This document shows, in pieces, positions 1 through 13,561 of a stretch of DNA of 64,000 nucleotides. Positions within the stretch are counted from its first letter, which is position 1; the number at the start of each line of letters is the position of its first letter. The translations under genes and the position numbers were made by a program. Source of the DNA: Zygnema circumcarinatum. Its lineage: Eukaryota > Streptophyta > Zygnematophyceae > Zygnematales > Zygnemataceae. The notes beneath the pieces are model-generated. The model was not told the DNA's origin. It was given only the letters and a program-made list of their open reading frames with translations, and searched no databases. The DNA lies in contig CM074807.1 of NCBI GenBank assembly GCA_037447605.1, positions 2,510,141 to 2,574,140 on the forward strand, read 5' to 3'.

Positions 1-106
1 TCGCAGTTGAGCCCCAGAATACAGACATTGACAAGGAGATATCTGGCAGCTCATGACAGATACAACCAACAGCTCTACGACCATAAAAATTTGGGACATC
101 GCATAC

Positions 107-3100
107 CTGGCCAGCAGTGCGACAGAGATTGCGAGCTTCATGAAGCCGGCCTGCACGAATCAGCTTCCAAACATCCTCCAGAAGGCCAGCCTCAGGTTTC
201 TGCTTACCCATATATCACCCCGTCCTGACTGCCTGATTCAGAGGAGTTATTGCCCTTTATATTAAGGAGGACAGAGCCACCTTTATAACGAGCAACGATT
301 TATCACTGGCAGCAGCTTTGTGCTTCTGAAGTCATGATATAGTCACATCCACAGATGCAAGAGGCTCCTTCGAAGGATTCCGTGAAACTTTGTCATGAAA
401 TGCTAGATTACATCAGTGTACTCCACTTCTTGAATAACAAGAATACGGGATCTGAATGGTGGCTTATTACAGTCCAAAAAAATGCTCTGAAAAATCTCTG
501 ACATAGAGGCTCCAAATAAAGAATTAGTCATGCTCTCAGTCAGCATATGCACAAAAGAGTAACCTAAATATACAGTCATTGTCCGGACTCAAACGTCCAA
601 CAACTTGCCTGAAACCATCACTCGAGGTGGCCATCATACAACACGGACGTATGGAGGAGCTCTGGGTTAATCTGGCCACGTCAAATTCGACGCAAACAGC
701 TGCATTCCTAATACTGAATTAATACATCCAGCGGGTGTTCATTTTTCATTGCTTAAGCAAAAATAGCGGAAAGTTGTGAGACACCCCAGACCTCATTCTT
801 CTTATCATTGGAAAATGTGACCTTTTTTCCATAGCCACATATGCAGTTAACATTTTCAGACTAAAAATAACCTCTTCTCAATACACCTTCAGGGCAATTG
901 CAGAAGAGATACAGTTCCATTTATGGAATGTACGCGAAAGTTATGCGAAATGGTCTTGAAGTTATAATTTACATCAGGCGACAATGCGGCGATATGCACA
1001 GGAACTGTAGACCTACTTCATCTTCAGGATGAAGGCGCGTGTCCAGCCTGGTAGGTGCATCTGGATCAATGTGATGGGGCAATCCGGGCTGGCGGTTACG
1101 AATTCCATGTAACGTCGATCGCCATACTCCATATCGCCGTGAATATGCCCCCACATAGCTTCCTGTTTGCTGCATCGCACAAATAGCAACGTACCCCTCA
1201 GCTGCCAGTCACACTTTGTGTCTGCTGCTCCAATATGTGGCAAGCTCATCATATTTCTTCATGGCGTTTCGCTTTGGAGTAGTAGGACCATCGCAACGTA
1301 CGTTCAGGGTCAAACTGTCTGTGCTAAAACTAGTAGGAGTCAAAGTCAAACGGCTTGAACCTTAATTTCGTCACTCTTCTCCATGAAGAGACAGCCCCAC
1401 AACGAGACAAGCAAGCGTGTATCAGAAGATGATAGCAACTATGGGCTTACTAAAAAGGCTTACAGGTAAACGTAGGTGTGTTCAAGCATTCGCATTACCG
1501 TGTCAACAAGGTCAAAATCTATGGGCCCTAGATGAGTACCTCCAGCTCCCTATCCAATTCCAGTGAGGCCAGCTCTTCAAGCCATTGTACGATGCAGAGG
1601 CATTTCCGAGCAAACGAATCCTCAGCCAGAAAGAGGCCTGCATATTGCTGTGAAGGAGGAGGCTTCTGCAGAAAGGACCCAGCCAACACTTTCACGCTTC
1701 AGAAAATGAGAGAAGTACGAATCATGAAATCAAGAAAATATAGTGAAACAGAAGAAGCCTTACCAATAAACTTGCTTCAGCGAGTACACTGTCTTCTCCT
1801 GTACCAGCACCGGTGATACTCTGTCAGACCAGAATCATTGTGGACATTTTCATTTTGGATGGCTTGTCGTGACTTGCAAGCAGAAAGTGGCACATACTAT
1901 TGATCATTAGTCACCATCAAGAAGCACTACTCGCCTTTGCCAAGAATATGCCGTAGCAAGGACCAAGTTGCAGATTCTATATGTAGAAGGTTTCCTTTCT
2001 GCTGAAGAACATGTCCTTCTGTTGAACGTCCTTGATGCTTTGCCTCCTCTCTGCCATGCACAAACCGCCTATTATTGTATCTACAGCAACAGAATGCAGA
2101 AAGACCTGGCTCGAGGACCCCTAGACCTTCATGACGAGGAAGGACAAACACAATTCGCTATCCACGAGGAACCTAGAGAAGCATTGGTTAGAATTATTGT
2201 CATAGCAGACTGCAAGCACAAATGCTTGAGAGCAGGAAATCTCGATGTGGTGGGAACTACCACAACATCGGTAATCGCATAAATATGCACCACGTTTGAC
2301 CATGTTACATGATGATCTCGTGCTCTGAGAACTTCATCCCCATGTGCGACTCCCGTATCTATGCTCCTCTATTTGCGTTCTCAGTGGTGAACATGGTACT
2401 CACCTCACCATATCACCAAGCGTGCGAGATGACTCTTCATATAAGTTCAACAAGTCCGGATAATCCATGTCACCTGTCCAGCCGCGTTGATTTCAAAAAC
2501 TCCAAGACTTTACCACATGGTCTACCAGTGCAGTCTCAAGGTTTGCCACCCTCAACTATATGAAAGTACAGAAGTTTTATATAACTTTTCCTTAGAGTAG
2601 AGAAATTTGCAAGGAGCTATGGAGGTACCAGCAGAGGTAGAGGCTAAAAGTTCCGCGAACAGCTCATAGGCTATCTCAGCAGCATCTGTATAAACAGCTT
2701 GCTCCTGCAGATAAATGCAGAAGTTCATATTCAGTCGGTGCAGAAAAAAAAAACAGCAGTCGAATGCAACCCAGCAAAAAACGAGTAAACTAACAAACGT
2801 CTGACCCCGCTCTGCAGTAGTAAGAATATTAGTAAGAAGGTTAGAACACAATGTATTTTATGGCTTTTGATAGTGATGAATTATACCTCCTTTAATCGCC
2901 TGATGATTGCAGCGACATCTGGAAGTTCGAACTGCTGCGGCTGTTGTGCAAACGGGCCGTCCGAAAAACCAGCGCTCGAAGCAGGCGAGTTGTCATCAAT
3001 ACCAGTACCTTCAGATTGTCTACTCAGAGGAGTTTCCGTTTGACCTTCAACATTTTTAATGTAATCAAACTTGGGAGGACTGGGATCAACTGGTGGCCGT

Positions 3101-4000
3101 GGAGTCTTGCTGCCCAGCCACACACCATACAATAGCTTACTGCAAATAAGTATGAAGTAACACCAATTTTCAAACATTCGGAAACTGAAAGGAAAAGGCT
3201 ACTTTCAGCTGCTACAGACATTGCAGGCATGACTCTCACTTACTGAGGAGTATAACTGGTGAGCTCTGGCCTATCTGTAACTAGAAACACGTCAGGCGAA
3301 TATGCCTTCTCGCCAGGACNNNNNNNNNNNNNNNNNNNNNNNNNNNNNNNNNNNNNNNNNNNNNNNNNNNNNNNNNNNNNNNNNNNNNNNNNNNNNNNNN
3401 NNNNNNNNNNNNNNNNNNNGCCGTCCGAAAAACCAGGGCTCGAAGCAGCCGAGTTGTCATCAATACCAGTACCTTCAGATTGTCTACTCAGAGGAGTTTC
3501 CGTTTTTCCTTCAACATTTTTAATGTAATCAAACTTGGGAGGACTGGGATCAACTGGTGGCCGTGGAGTCTTGCTGCCCAGCCACAAAACAAATAATAGC
3601 TTATTGCAAATAAGTATGAAGCAACACCAAGTTTCAAACATTCGGCGACTGAAAGAAAAAGGTTGCTTTCAACTGCTATAGACATTGCAGGCATGACTCT
3701 CACTTACTGAGGAGTATAACTGGTGAGCTCTGGTCTATCTGTATCTAAAAACACGTCAAGAGAATATGTCTTCTCGCCAGGACTATCGCTCCCTCCTGCA
3801 GTCTCCATTGTTGGTGAATACTCTATCTTCGGCTGAACGGCAAGCCCCTTCTTGAAAGCTGCGCCCTCCATTACAGAAGCTCCATGATATCGCAGAGCTG
3901 CACTTGCACCAAATGGCACCCTCTGCCTGAATTCAGAAAGCCGGCGGCCATACGGAATTACTGAGTAAAGTCCCAACGCAGCCTTAAACAAACTCCAAAA
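107..4000 (-). CDS. NUP107: Nuclear pore protein Nup107 (partial, runs off left edge)
   Basis: Scaffold nucleoporin of the Y-shaped (Nup107-160) complex. Exons read on the minus strand: 3708-4000, [3420-3573, gap, 3244-3319 duplicated], 2887-3109, 2629-2704, 2404-2473, 1935-2080, 1540-1637, 1017-1169, 107-199; phases close across all complete exons. Conserved stretches in plant Nup107 order are visible: SATWSLLRHILGKG, CLCIVQWLEELASLELDRE, GSYVGAYSRRYGVW, HHIDPDAPTRLDTRLHPEDE and LLEDVWKLIRAGRLHEA. The family is about 1,000-1,100 residues; only roughly the N-terminal 380 residues lie here. The true start is unresolved: exon 3708-4000 opens after a good acceptor, so at least one 5' exon is missing. 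The exon pair around the gap occurs twice (see repeat). The 1935-2080 exon seems to end in a GC donor. Identity is strong; the N-terminal exons are assigned by phase continuity rather than homology. Confidence 0.85.
2957..3783. repeat. Direct duplication flanking the gap (2957-3319 and 3420-3783)
   Basis: The segment 2957-3319 is nearly identical to 3420-3783, with scattered substitutions. Each copy carries the end of one NUP107 exon (ELTSYTP...), a short intron and the start of the next exon (KTPRPPVDPSPPKFDYIKN...). The gap falls exactly between the copies. This is either a true tandem exon duplication or two haplotypes placed in series by the assembler; the position of the gap favours the second. 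Confidence 0.85.
3320..3419. other. Assembly gap (100 N)
   Basis: Exactly 100 N bases, the conventional placeholder for a scaffold gap of unknown size. It interrupts the duplicated exon pair of NUP107. Confidence 0.98.
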
Positions 4001-5228
4001 CTGTGGGTTTACGAGGAAAGCAATCCTAGCCGTCCGATTTACAAAATCTCAAGATCGACAGTAGACAGCGATTCTATGGCACACCACCAGAACTGTAACC
4101 TGCCAAAACTGGGGCAATGTCACAGACCGTACAAATTTGGCCGTACAGCTAAATCCGAACAGTGCCATACAGTAGACCCCCCCAATATTTTCGCCATGGG
4201 TCCGATTGTCTACAAGATCTCTCCTCCCGAAAGATCCAAGGGGGAGGCGTGAATCGCGTGATTAGCCAACATGAAAGTACAAATTTTCCCGGAAGGGGGC
4301 GCGGATATCCAAAAAGTGGGGCAGCTGTATCATTTTCCAAATAAGAGGGGCGAAAACATTGGGGGGGGGTCTACTGTACTGTAATGTACAAGGTCGTGTA
4401 ACTGAACGTGTGACTAAAAAAACGGAAGTGAAAGTGACTTGACTTGTGCCTAAAACGACAACTGGAAATTCATTCACAGACGTGAGGCTTTGGCCCTTAC
4501 AACATTAGGGGGGTCAGACTTAGCGCAGAGCGTACGAAATTGCCGAATTCAGTACACTAAAAGTCACTATTTTGGATTGGCAGAACTTATGTTCGCCTGC
4601 TGTGGATAAGGGTCGAGGCAATGACGAAGCCCTCATGAGATCAGCTCTGTTCCAATCCTCTCACGGCAAGAAGAGTTGCTCAAGTGTTATTGAGATAAGT
4701 AAGCCGAACTTGTCAGAAAAGATGCCAGCCTTGTGCCTGCCGCACTTACTCCAGTGGCTGCTGATTGGAAGCACAAGAAATAAGATTCCAGCGTTCGGTG
4801 TGGACGACAAGATGATCAAAAGGCAGTCACATTGCTACCTTCAAAATTTCCATTGCTTGCCATTACATTGGATACAATGGCATGAGATTGCCGTCTCTTT
4901 CCTAGCATTGGAGAGGAGCGCAAGCTACTCAGAAAGGCACTTCCTTGAATGCTCACTACAGCAGCATTATTAAAATTGGAAAGCCCATAGGACGCACCCA
5001 TCAATGATCCCCACAGAAGTGTTGCCAACTTCTGCCGCTTTTTTTAGGGACATTGACTATGCAGGTATCAGCCTTCGCCGCCGTATCGCCTGCTTCGCAA
5101 CCTGCCATTGAACTCCTATGCGTCCAACAATTATGCAATCCATATGCCTAGTGCCCCAAGCTGCATCAATAGTACGTAAAGAGATAACTGAACATAAGTA
5201 GTCCTTTGAGGCCAGCCTTGTGTCCCAG
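4001..5228. other. Non-coding interval between NUP107 exon and uL1 stop
   Basis: It must contain the missing 5' exon(s) of NUP107 and the 3' UTR of uL1. Apart from the MITE at 4170-4376 I see nothing certain. A 70-codon minus frame (4816-5028) starts with ATG but has no recognisable match. Confidence 0.5.
4170..4376. mobile_element. MITE, pogo/Tigger-like (Tc1-mariner superfamily)
   Basis: Terminal inverted repeats of about 26 bp begin CAGTAGACCCCCC at 4170 and end with the complement at 4376, differing by a C-run length change and one substitution. The element is flanked on both sides by TA (4168-4169 and 4377-4378), the target duplication of Tc1/mariner and pogo elements, whose plant members commonly start CAGTA. 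The 207 bp between carries no open frame of note, so it is non-autonomous. It lies between the uL1 gene and the first recognised NUP107 exon. Confidence 0.8.
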
Positions 5229-8200
5229 TCATCTTCCGTCCCTCTTCACATAGTTGTCCGCTGCTGTAGCCACAGATGGAATGCTCACGCGTACACCAGG
5301 GCCCATCTGCAAATGAAACAAACTGAATTCAGACTTGGAACATTAACTTTCGACGTCCACCTTCCAGGTGGAAATATTTGCACAGGGAACGTGGAAGACA
5401 GACAGGGAAACACTTGGGATTTTGCAAGGCCGACTCTTTCCGCAGACACGAAATATCACACAGAGAATGTAACGAGCATCGAAAGACATTGCACCGTGCT
5501 TTGTGGGAGACTGCTTGATTCACAAGCGCCACATGCGAAAAAATTACTTACGGTGGATGAAAGAGAGAAGCTGTTGAAATAACCAGTAAACTTAGAGCCT
5601 GCAAGGCACTCACAATAGAGGGTGCAAATTGTCAGCTCATTTGCCTTATGCAACTACGAGCAGGTCGCCCATCCTAGACTGCAGGATGCATCTACAGTCA
5701 GACAGCCATAGCAAGAAAGCTTACTCTTCTTGAAGCCGACAGGCTTGGCTGCGAGCAGGGCTGCTGCAAAAGCTGCAATGTTGTCCTCGAGCTCCTCCTC
5801 ACCGAAACTCACCTGCCCAACACTAGCAGGTAGGTTGTGAGTAAGGTTCGCTCAGCATGGAAATGCAACGACGCATTTTAAGGACACTGATAAAATTTTA
5901 ACGCATTCAAGACATGACATGTAAGCTAAACTGTAAGAAAACTTTACGCATTCAATACATCGCACAGTTGGCATGCATCCAAACATCCGTGGTGGTTTTA
6001 ATGCATTGACATCCAATGCCCTTCGCATCCATCTAAATGCATTCCAGATGTCTGGAATACATTAAAAAGGGATGCGAAAGGCTTAGAATTTCGAAATGGA
6101 TTCAGATTGCTCTCACCTTGCCCAAACCTGCATGGACAATTGCAGACTTGTCTGCCCGAAAATCCACTCGACCTCTTTTAGCGGCCTTTACAGCATCGCC
6201 CACTGCATTAGTAACTGTACCGACCTGCAAATAATCACCAAAAATGACTTGTCAGTGGTGCCCTGTGCTCTAAAACCTCAACAACGGAGAGGGCATACAA
6301 AAACCAGATCCCCCTGAAGGACACGCATTGGAAAGGCGGCATTTCAGTCCAGCGAAAAGAGTAGGGGAAAGTAAAGCAAAGTTTAAGAAGGACCTTAGGG
6401 TTGGGCATAAGTCCTCGTGGACCAAGGATTCTTGCCACCTGTAATCATCCAAAGTCCGAGGCAATTGTCAGAGACACAATGTGATGACCAAGATTCTATC
6501 ACCCCTCAGCCTACATTGCCTAGCCATGAATAGCCTCTTCCCTAGAGACGGGACGAGCACAGTCCAATAGTTCGCGTGCAATGGCACAAATCACAAGAAA
6601 AACTTGTTTCGACAAGGTCGGCATGTCCTCACCTGGCCTAGCTTAGGCATCATTGCAGGCGTTGCAATGCATTTATCAAAATCAAGTTTCCCTCCACCTG
6701 CATTTTGACGCAGCAAAGGATGCCCGCAGCATGAGTCCACTAAGGCCATGTCCACAAATGCAGTAGACATGCGGCACAGCAGCAGTACTGACGAAGTCTA
6801 GGGCTTTCATTTCTCTGCTCCTGAGCCCAACTACGGAGCGATACGTGCAGAACACCTTCCTTTACACACTATCACTTCAAGCAACAGACCAGTTGAAGAG
6901 TCTCTATCTGCTTCCTTAAAGCACATTTCCCATCCATTCATTCTGCTTCAAAGTTCACAGCCCTCCTCGGTGAGCTATCCAAACTTTCATCTAACATACT
7001 TCCAAGCCTCATCAAACGATTTCTGACATGCAGATGTGATTTCTTCTCCACATGATTTGGCCATGGAGAAGCATCACTCACTCTCCTTAATGCGTGCCAC
7101 AAGGTCGTCTGCCCCAACAACGTCAGCCCCCGCAGCCTCTGCTTCCAGGGCTGCAGGCCCTTCTGCGAACACAGCTACGCGGACTGTCTATGGCAAACCA
7201 AACCCCCAAACCCCCGCCTCACAACTACCAGATTACAACCTGCCAGGCATCAAAAGCAGCTCATTCAGCAGCATTCCATACGACGCTGAACTCCAACGCA
7301 TAGTTTTCTTTTGAACAGAATCACTTTTAACAGACTTTCCACGATGGGAGCTCTTACATTCGAGCCCTAATCAAGCACTACAAACTAGAAACATGATAAA
7401 CACAGATGCCAACTACAAGCACATAACTCAGTAGATGTGCATGTAAAAGGTTAATTCCTTGAACGCGTTTCATCGACAACAATACTTTATACCATCATTT
7501 TCTGAGTGTTCCCCTTGACCGTTATATCACTCTCAACTAAACTTATCGCGCAAAAATGGGAAGATGACTTCCACCGCCAAGTCAACCAAAGAAACATTTG
7601 AACTGACCTTCCCAGTGCCACGAGGGAGAGTCGCCGCCCCTCTGACCATCTGGGTACCAACCCATCCAGCAAAAACATGTTGGCTTATGTACGCAATGCT
7701 CCCCTTCTCCATTTTTAAACGCGATGCAGAGTGATTGGCATATTTCAAACTCGATGACATTTCTTGACCCAACTCAATCCAATCTGAAAGCCTATGAACG
7801 AAGAAAAAATGCTGTCAATAAAACAGCTTTACATGCACTTGAATGAAACTAGTGTTTAATGATGGCCGGTTATGCACAGTGGAAGAAAGAGCAAAGGAAA
7901 CTATTTCTCATGAGCTGATTATGATGATGGATTCGATCCAGGGACCTCAGCCCCAATATGCACAAAAAAATCTGTGGATGATATGTACGAGAGTCTAGCC
8001 TGCAAGATTCAAAGACAGTGTGTGCAGCGACATACAATGCCCATGTTCCATTTTCTCTGGGAGTGGAAAACGGCTTTCAGGCACAAATGGAAAAGTCTCC
8101 ATACCTGATCACTGCGCCGCGGATCTATGCCCAGTCGAACATGAGCCTCAACTGTTTCGTCAAATTTGGCCCGAGCATTTCTCTGTGATTTTAAACAAAC

Positions 8201-10374
8201 CCCTCCAACTAGTTAGTGTTTCGCTACCTCGTGACATTTGGACTCCTCAGCCGACGCAACTATTAGGTGCGTATAAAGAACAAGTGTGACGGCCGGAGTA
8301 TGTAGATGTGGCATTAACCGTGAACGGTCCAAATTCCAAAGCAAAGCTGTTTTTTCATGTGATAATAGCAAAATACTGACCAGCGAGGCATGCAGTATTC
8401 CATTGAAAGTCAGGGCCTCATGTTTCTTTTTTCAAGAAAGGAAAAAACAGATGCTTGTCTTGCAACTGGCTACGTTTCCAACACTTCATGACAGCTGAAT
8501 CAGTTTCCATTCAGGACAAAGCAAATTTAAATCTCAACGTCGAATGTCTTCAAATTGCCGCAGAGGTTGGGGAAATTCTGAGAAAAACAACAATATCCAT
8601 CATAATCATACAATAACCATCACCATCACCATCACCATCACCATCACCATCACCATCACCATCACCATCACCATCACCATCACCATCACCATCACCATCA
8701 CCGTCACCGTCACCATCATCAGCACCAACCACCACCCACCAGCTATAACCATAGCCATAACTACAACCATAAACCATGACCGCGACCATGTTCATAAACC
8801 ATAACCATAGCCATAACCTAATCCTAAACCCTATTCAGAAGCATAACCATGACTATAGCCATAACTATGACCTTAGCCATAACTATTAACCATAACCATA
8901 ACCACAACCCTCACCCTATCCCTAGCCCTAACCCTAACCCTCACCCTAACCCTAACCCTAACCCTCACCCTAACCCTAACCCTAACCCTAACCCTAACCC
9001 TAACCCTAACCCTAACCCTAACCCTAACCCTAACCCTAACATTAGCAATACCCTATTCATAACCATGGCCATAGCCAAAACCATAACCATAACTTCGGTG
9101 CTTAATGGAAGGTTGGGAGAGACGCCAAACAACGATTCAAACTTTAAGTTTCAAACAAGGATTTTTGGACATATCAGAAATAAGCCGAGTCGGTTGAGTT
9201 GAGAACAGCCATGCAAATACCTCACAGGAGTATTGATGTCCATGTTTTGAGCATGAAGTCAGGAGTATCTTGAATGAATGATGTTGAAACCTTATATTTC
9301 AACGTATAATATTCCATAGAAAAGTTACTTTTTCCGCAGGGAGGACTTATGTCTGGTACTAGCAATGCAAGCCGTGAAGGGCATAGTAAAAGGACAACAA
9401 AAAACGACAATTTCAAATGAACGCTATGGATTAAACGAAGACCATGCGAACATTTATCGTGGCTATGGAAAGGCAAATTGTTCCACTCAAATAACCTCTG
9501 GGGCTGCATTGATCCTTTAACCCTGCTGCATATGTACGAAAATAACCATGCGTTGATCAAGGCCCTCTCTTTTTTACAGAAAAAGAAAGTCGTGATGCGA
9601 CAAGTGTGAGTCATGCTGCAAGCGACCTATCGGAAACAAACTTGCAAACTTTGATTCCGGGAGCTCATCGTTGTTTTTATATATTTCCAGGAGCATACCG
9701 CATTATCCAACCTACTGTACGATGAATTGCAAACAGGTCAACCTCTCTGGACTTGATCACAGCCAATTATCTGCAGTATGCCAATCCAGGGCGCGCCGTA
9801 GCTCACCTTCACTAGCTTGATTGCCTCAGCAAGTCCTAGAACGACTCTTTTCTCAGCTCCCTTCTCCTGAGAGCTGATAAAGTGTGGCATGGGCACGCCA
9901 CCACCATCCTGCCCTCTATTGAGAGGTTCAGATGCCAGGAGACTCTCATCCTGTGTTCCAGGAACGATGTCTTCCGGCAAAGGCGCAACTCGGGGCGACC
10001 TGGCGTCCACAGGCGCAGCTGAAGAAGCTGCGGGGATGCCGTCAACTCCATCCTCCGTCACAGATGACTCTAATCCGTCAGAAACAGCAATTGAAGCGAG
10101 ACCGCGCGCCTGCGCAGGCGACCAACAAGAATTCCCAAAATTCCGGCCAAGTTACATTTCCTTCCACGGCCCATTCAGCGTCGCAGCAAGTTGTGCTACG
10201 TCCCAGCAAAGAAAAGCTTACATTGAACTCTTCATGCAAGCGCAGCAGCGCGCGCGAAAGGTCGCTCGTGAGTAATCCAGCGCTGCATGCAGCTCCCGCT
10301 TTGCTTGATAATTGCGTGCAGCGGCGAGCGAATCCCGTAGAAAGCCTCGCAAGCCCTGAAGCTTGCCCCGCCAT
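5229..10374 (-). CDS. Organellar ribosomal protein uL1 (probably mitochondrial)
   Basis: Large-subunit protein of the L1 stalk, which binds 23S-type rRNA near the E site. Eleven exons on the minus strand: 10222-10374, 9807-10109, 8105-8182, 7608-7649, 7082-7187, 6633-6697, 6394-6438, 6117-6224, 5725-5812, 5552-5598, 5229-5306. They sum to 1,113 nt (370 aa) with all phases closing. Bacterial-type L1 motifs appear in order: [75 protein letters not shown] and [10 protein letters not shown]. The first ~50 residues ([19 protein letters not shown]...) are rich in Arg, Ser and Ala with almost no acidic residues, like a mitochondrial presequence; a plastid location is not excluded. Intron 2 (8183-9806) holds the hexamer array. 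It is divergent from polyubiquitin. Confidence 0.92.
8612..9090. repeat. Compound hexamer array, including telomere-like CCCTAA units
   Basis: Three successive blocks share a 6 bp period: a pure ATCACC/CCATCA block (about 8617-8715), a degenerate CCATAA/CCATAG block (about 8740-8925) and a CCCTAA block of about 20 units with occasional CCCTCA variants (about 8923-9042), followed by more CCATAA-like units. CCCTAA is the complement of TTAGGG, not of the usual plant TTTAGGG. The array sits wholly inside intron 2 of the uL1 gene. Long repetitive reading frames on both strands here are artefacts. Confidence 0.95.
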
Positions 10375-12242
<1,868 letters not shown>

Positions 12243-13561
12243 AGTGATGTCAGTGATAGTGGGAGTACATTGCGCATTCTGTAAATGACCCTGTCTCATC
12301 TGTATTTTTCATCTGTATTAAAATGAGCAATCGTCCTGTGTACTTCTCAGTGCCCATTTGGTGCTTGTATTGCGCTTAGCTTCGTCTGAACTCTGATTAT
12401 TGTCTGTCATAATATTTTTTGTGCGGATTTGATTGGAAACGTTGGATGTCTTATGTTATTTGTGATTTGATTAGGAACCATTTGATATTCTACATGTGCA
12501 AGTAAATTATTTTCGGATTTTTGTTTAGAATGCTGAACTTTTTTGGCTTACGCTTTCAGAAAGATGTTTGCCCTGAACGGCGGACAGTTGTCATTCTGCT
12601 GTCAAGAGTTTCTCTTGTAAACAGCCTTTGCTTACGCCAATGTCGTTGCATTGGCCTATGGAACATTGAAGCTTTAATAAATATCTCCATGGTTTCACTG
12701 GATTTGTTGAATATTTCGTGCGAGAAATTGACTCAACAGGCCTGAGCATTGTAGACCAGCTCGTCTCTGGTTCAGAAAATATGCGAGGAAATGATTAAGC
12801 TCTTGTAAATTGAAGAGTTGCTACAAGACATTGAAATATTGGGACAAAGTTCCCAAACCACTCAAATGCATATTGTCGATTCTCTTAGAGGGAATTGTGG
12901 AGCTTCTGCCATTAAACGTAGGCCGGAAATCAACGTAAAAATGCGCCAACATGTCTCGAACACATAAAATCACATCAAAGGAAGACTATATGTGGTCTCG
13001 CTTTGCTTGTCACGTATGTGATTCAGTCTGTGATTCAGTCTGTGCAGATTTGCTCTCATCAGGCCTCTATCTCTAACACGAGTGCCAGATGAAGGAGTTT
13101 AACAGGCCAAAAACTGCTTCGGAAAAGTTTTTTTCCTCCCTGTGAAGTGCAAATTTGTGAGTACAGCATTGGTGCACACGGGTAAACCGGCGGAATTCAA
13201 CTTGTCTTTTACCCAAGTTTGCACATCAGATCATGTCAAGGCAGTTCTCCAGAGCTCCAGCCAACTATTACTCCGCTTTGTTCCATTGGTCTGCTGGGCT
13301 GCGCTTGACCAAGATTCCCACGCAATCGTTGCAGCAGGTGACATAGGACGTGGCAATTCACAGAGATGCAGAGATGGCTGCTGGAACAGAGTCAAGAGAT
13401 ACAGTCAACACGCGCATCAACAAGATACAAGGGTGAGTGTACACAGGTGTTGGGCAGGACAACAAGCACTTGTACTTAAGGCCGGAACATGCTACAGGCT
13501 CAGTCTGCCGATGACTGCTTCACAATCTTCCAAACCAGCCTCTTGCTGCTGCTAAGCACAC
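12243..13561. other. 3' flank between polyubiquitin and eL42 stop codons
   Basis: Convergent 3' ends. AT-rich after the ubiquitin stop, with a candidate polyadenylation signal AATAAA at 12676-12681. No coding segment is supported. Confidence 0.6.
12676..12681 (+). terminator. Polyadenylation signal candidate (polyubiquitin)
   Basis: AATAAA about 435 bp after the polyubiquitin stop codon in AT-rich sequence; an earlier near-match (ATTAAA, around 12317) is an alternative. Confidence 0.35.

Noticed and set aside
601-720. Plus-strand segment resembling the Nup107 motif IRAGRLEEA
   Set aside because: Wrong strand; the genuine motif is at 107-199 on the minus strand, so this is coincidence.
1968-2282. 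104-codon plus-strand frame
   Set aside because: Antisense to a NUP107 exon and its intron; conserved residues are on the minus strand.
4816-5028. 70-codon minus frame starting MATLLWGS, possible first exon of NUP107
   Set aside because: Not similar to Nup107 N-termini; phase to the next known exon cannot be shown.
8544-9202. Long reading frames with Asn-Pro, Ile-Thr and Asp-Gly dipeptide repeats on both strands
   Set aside because: Direct translation of the hexamer array inside an intron.
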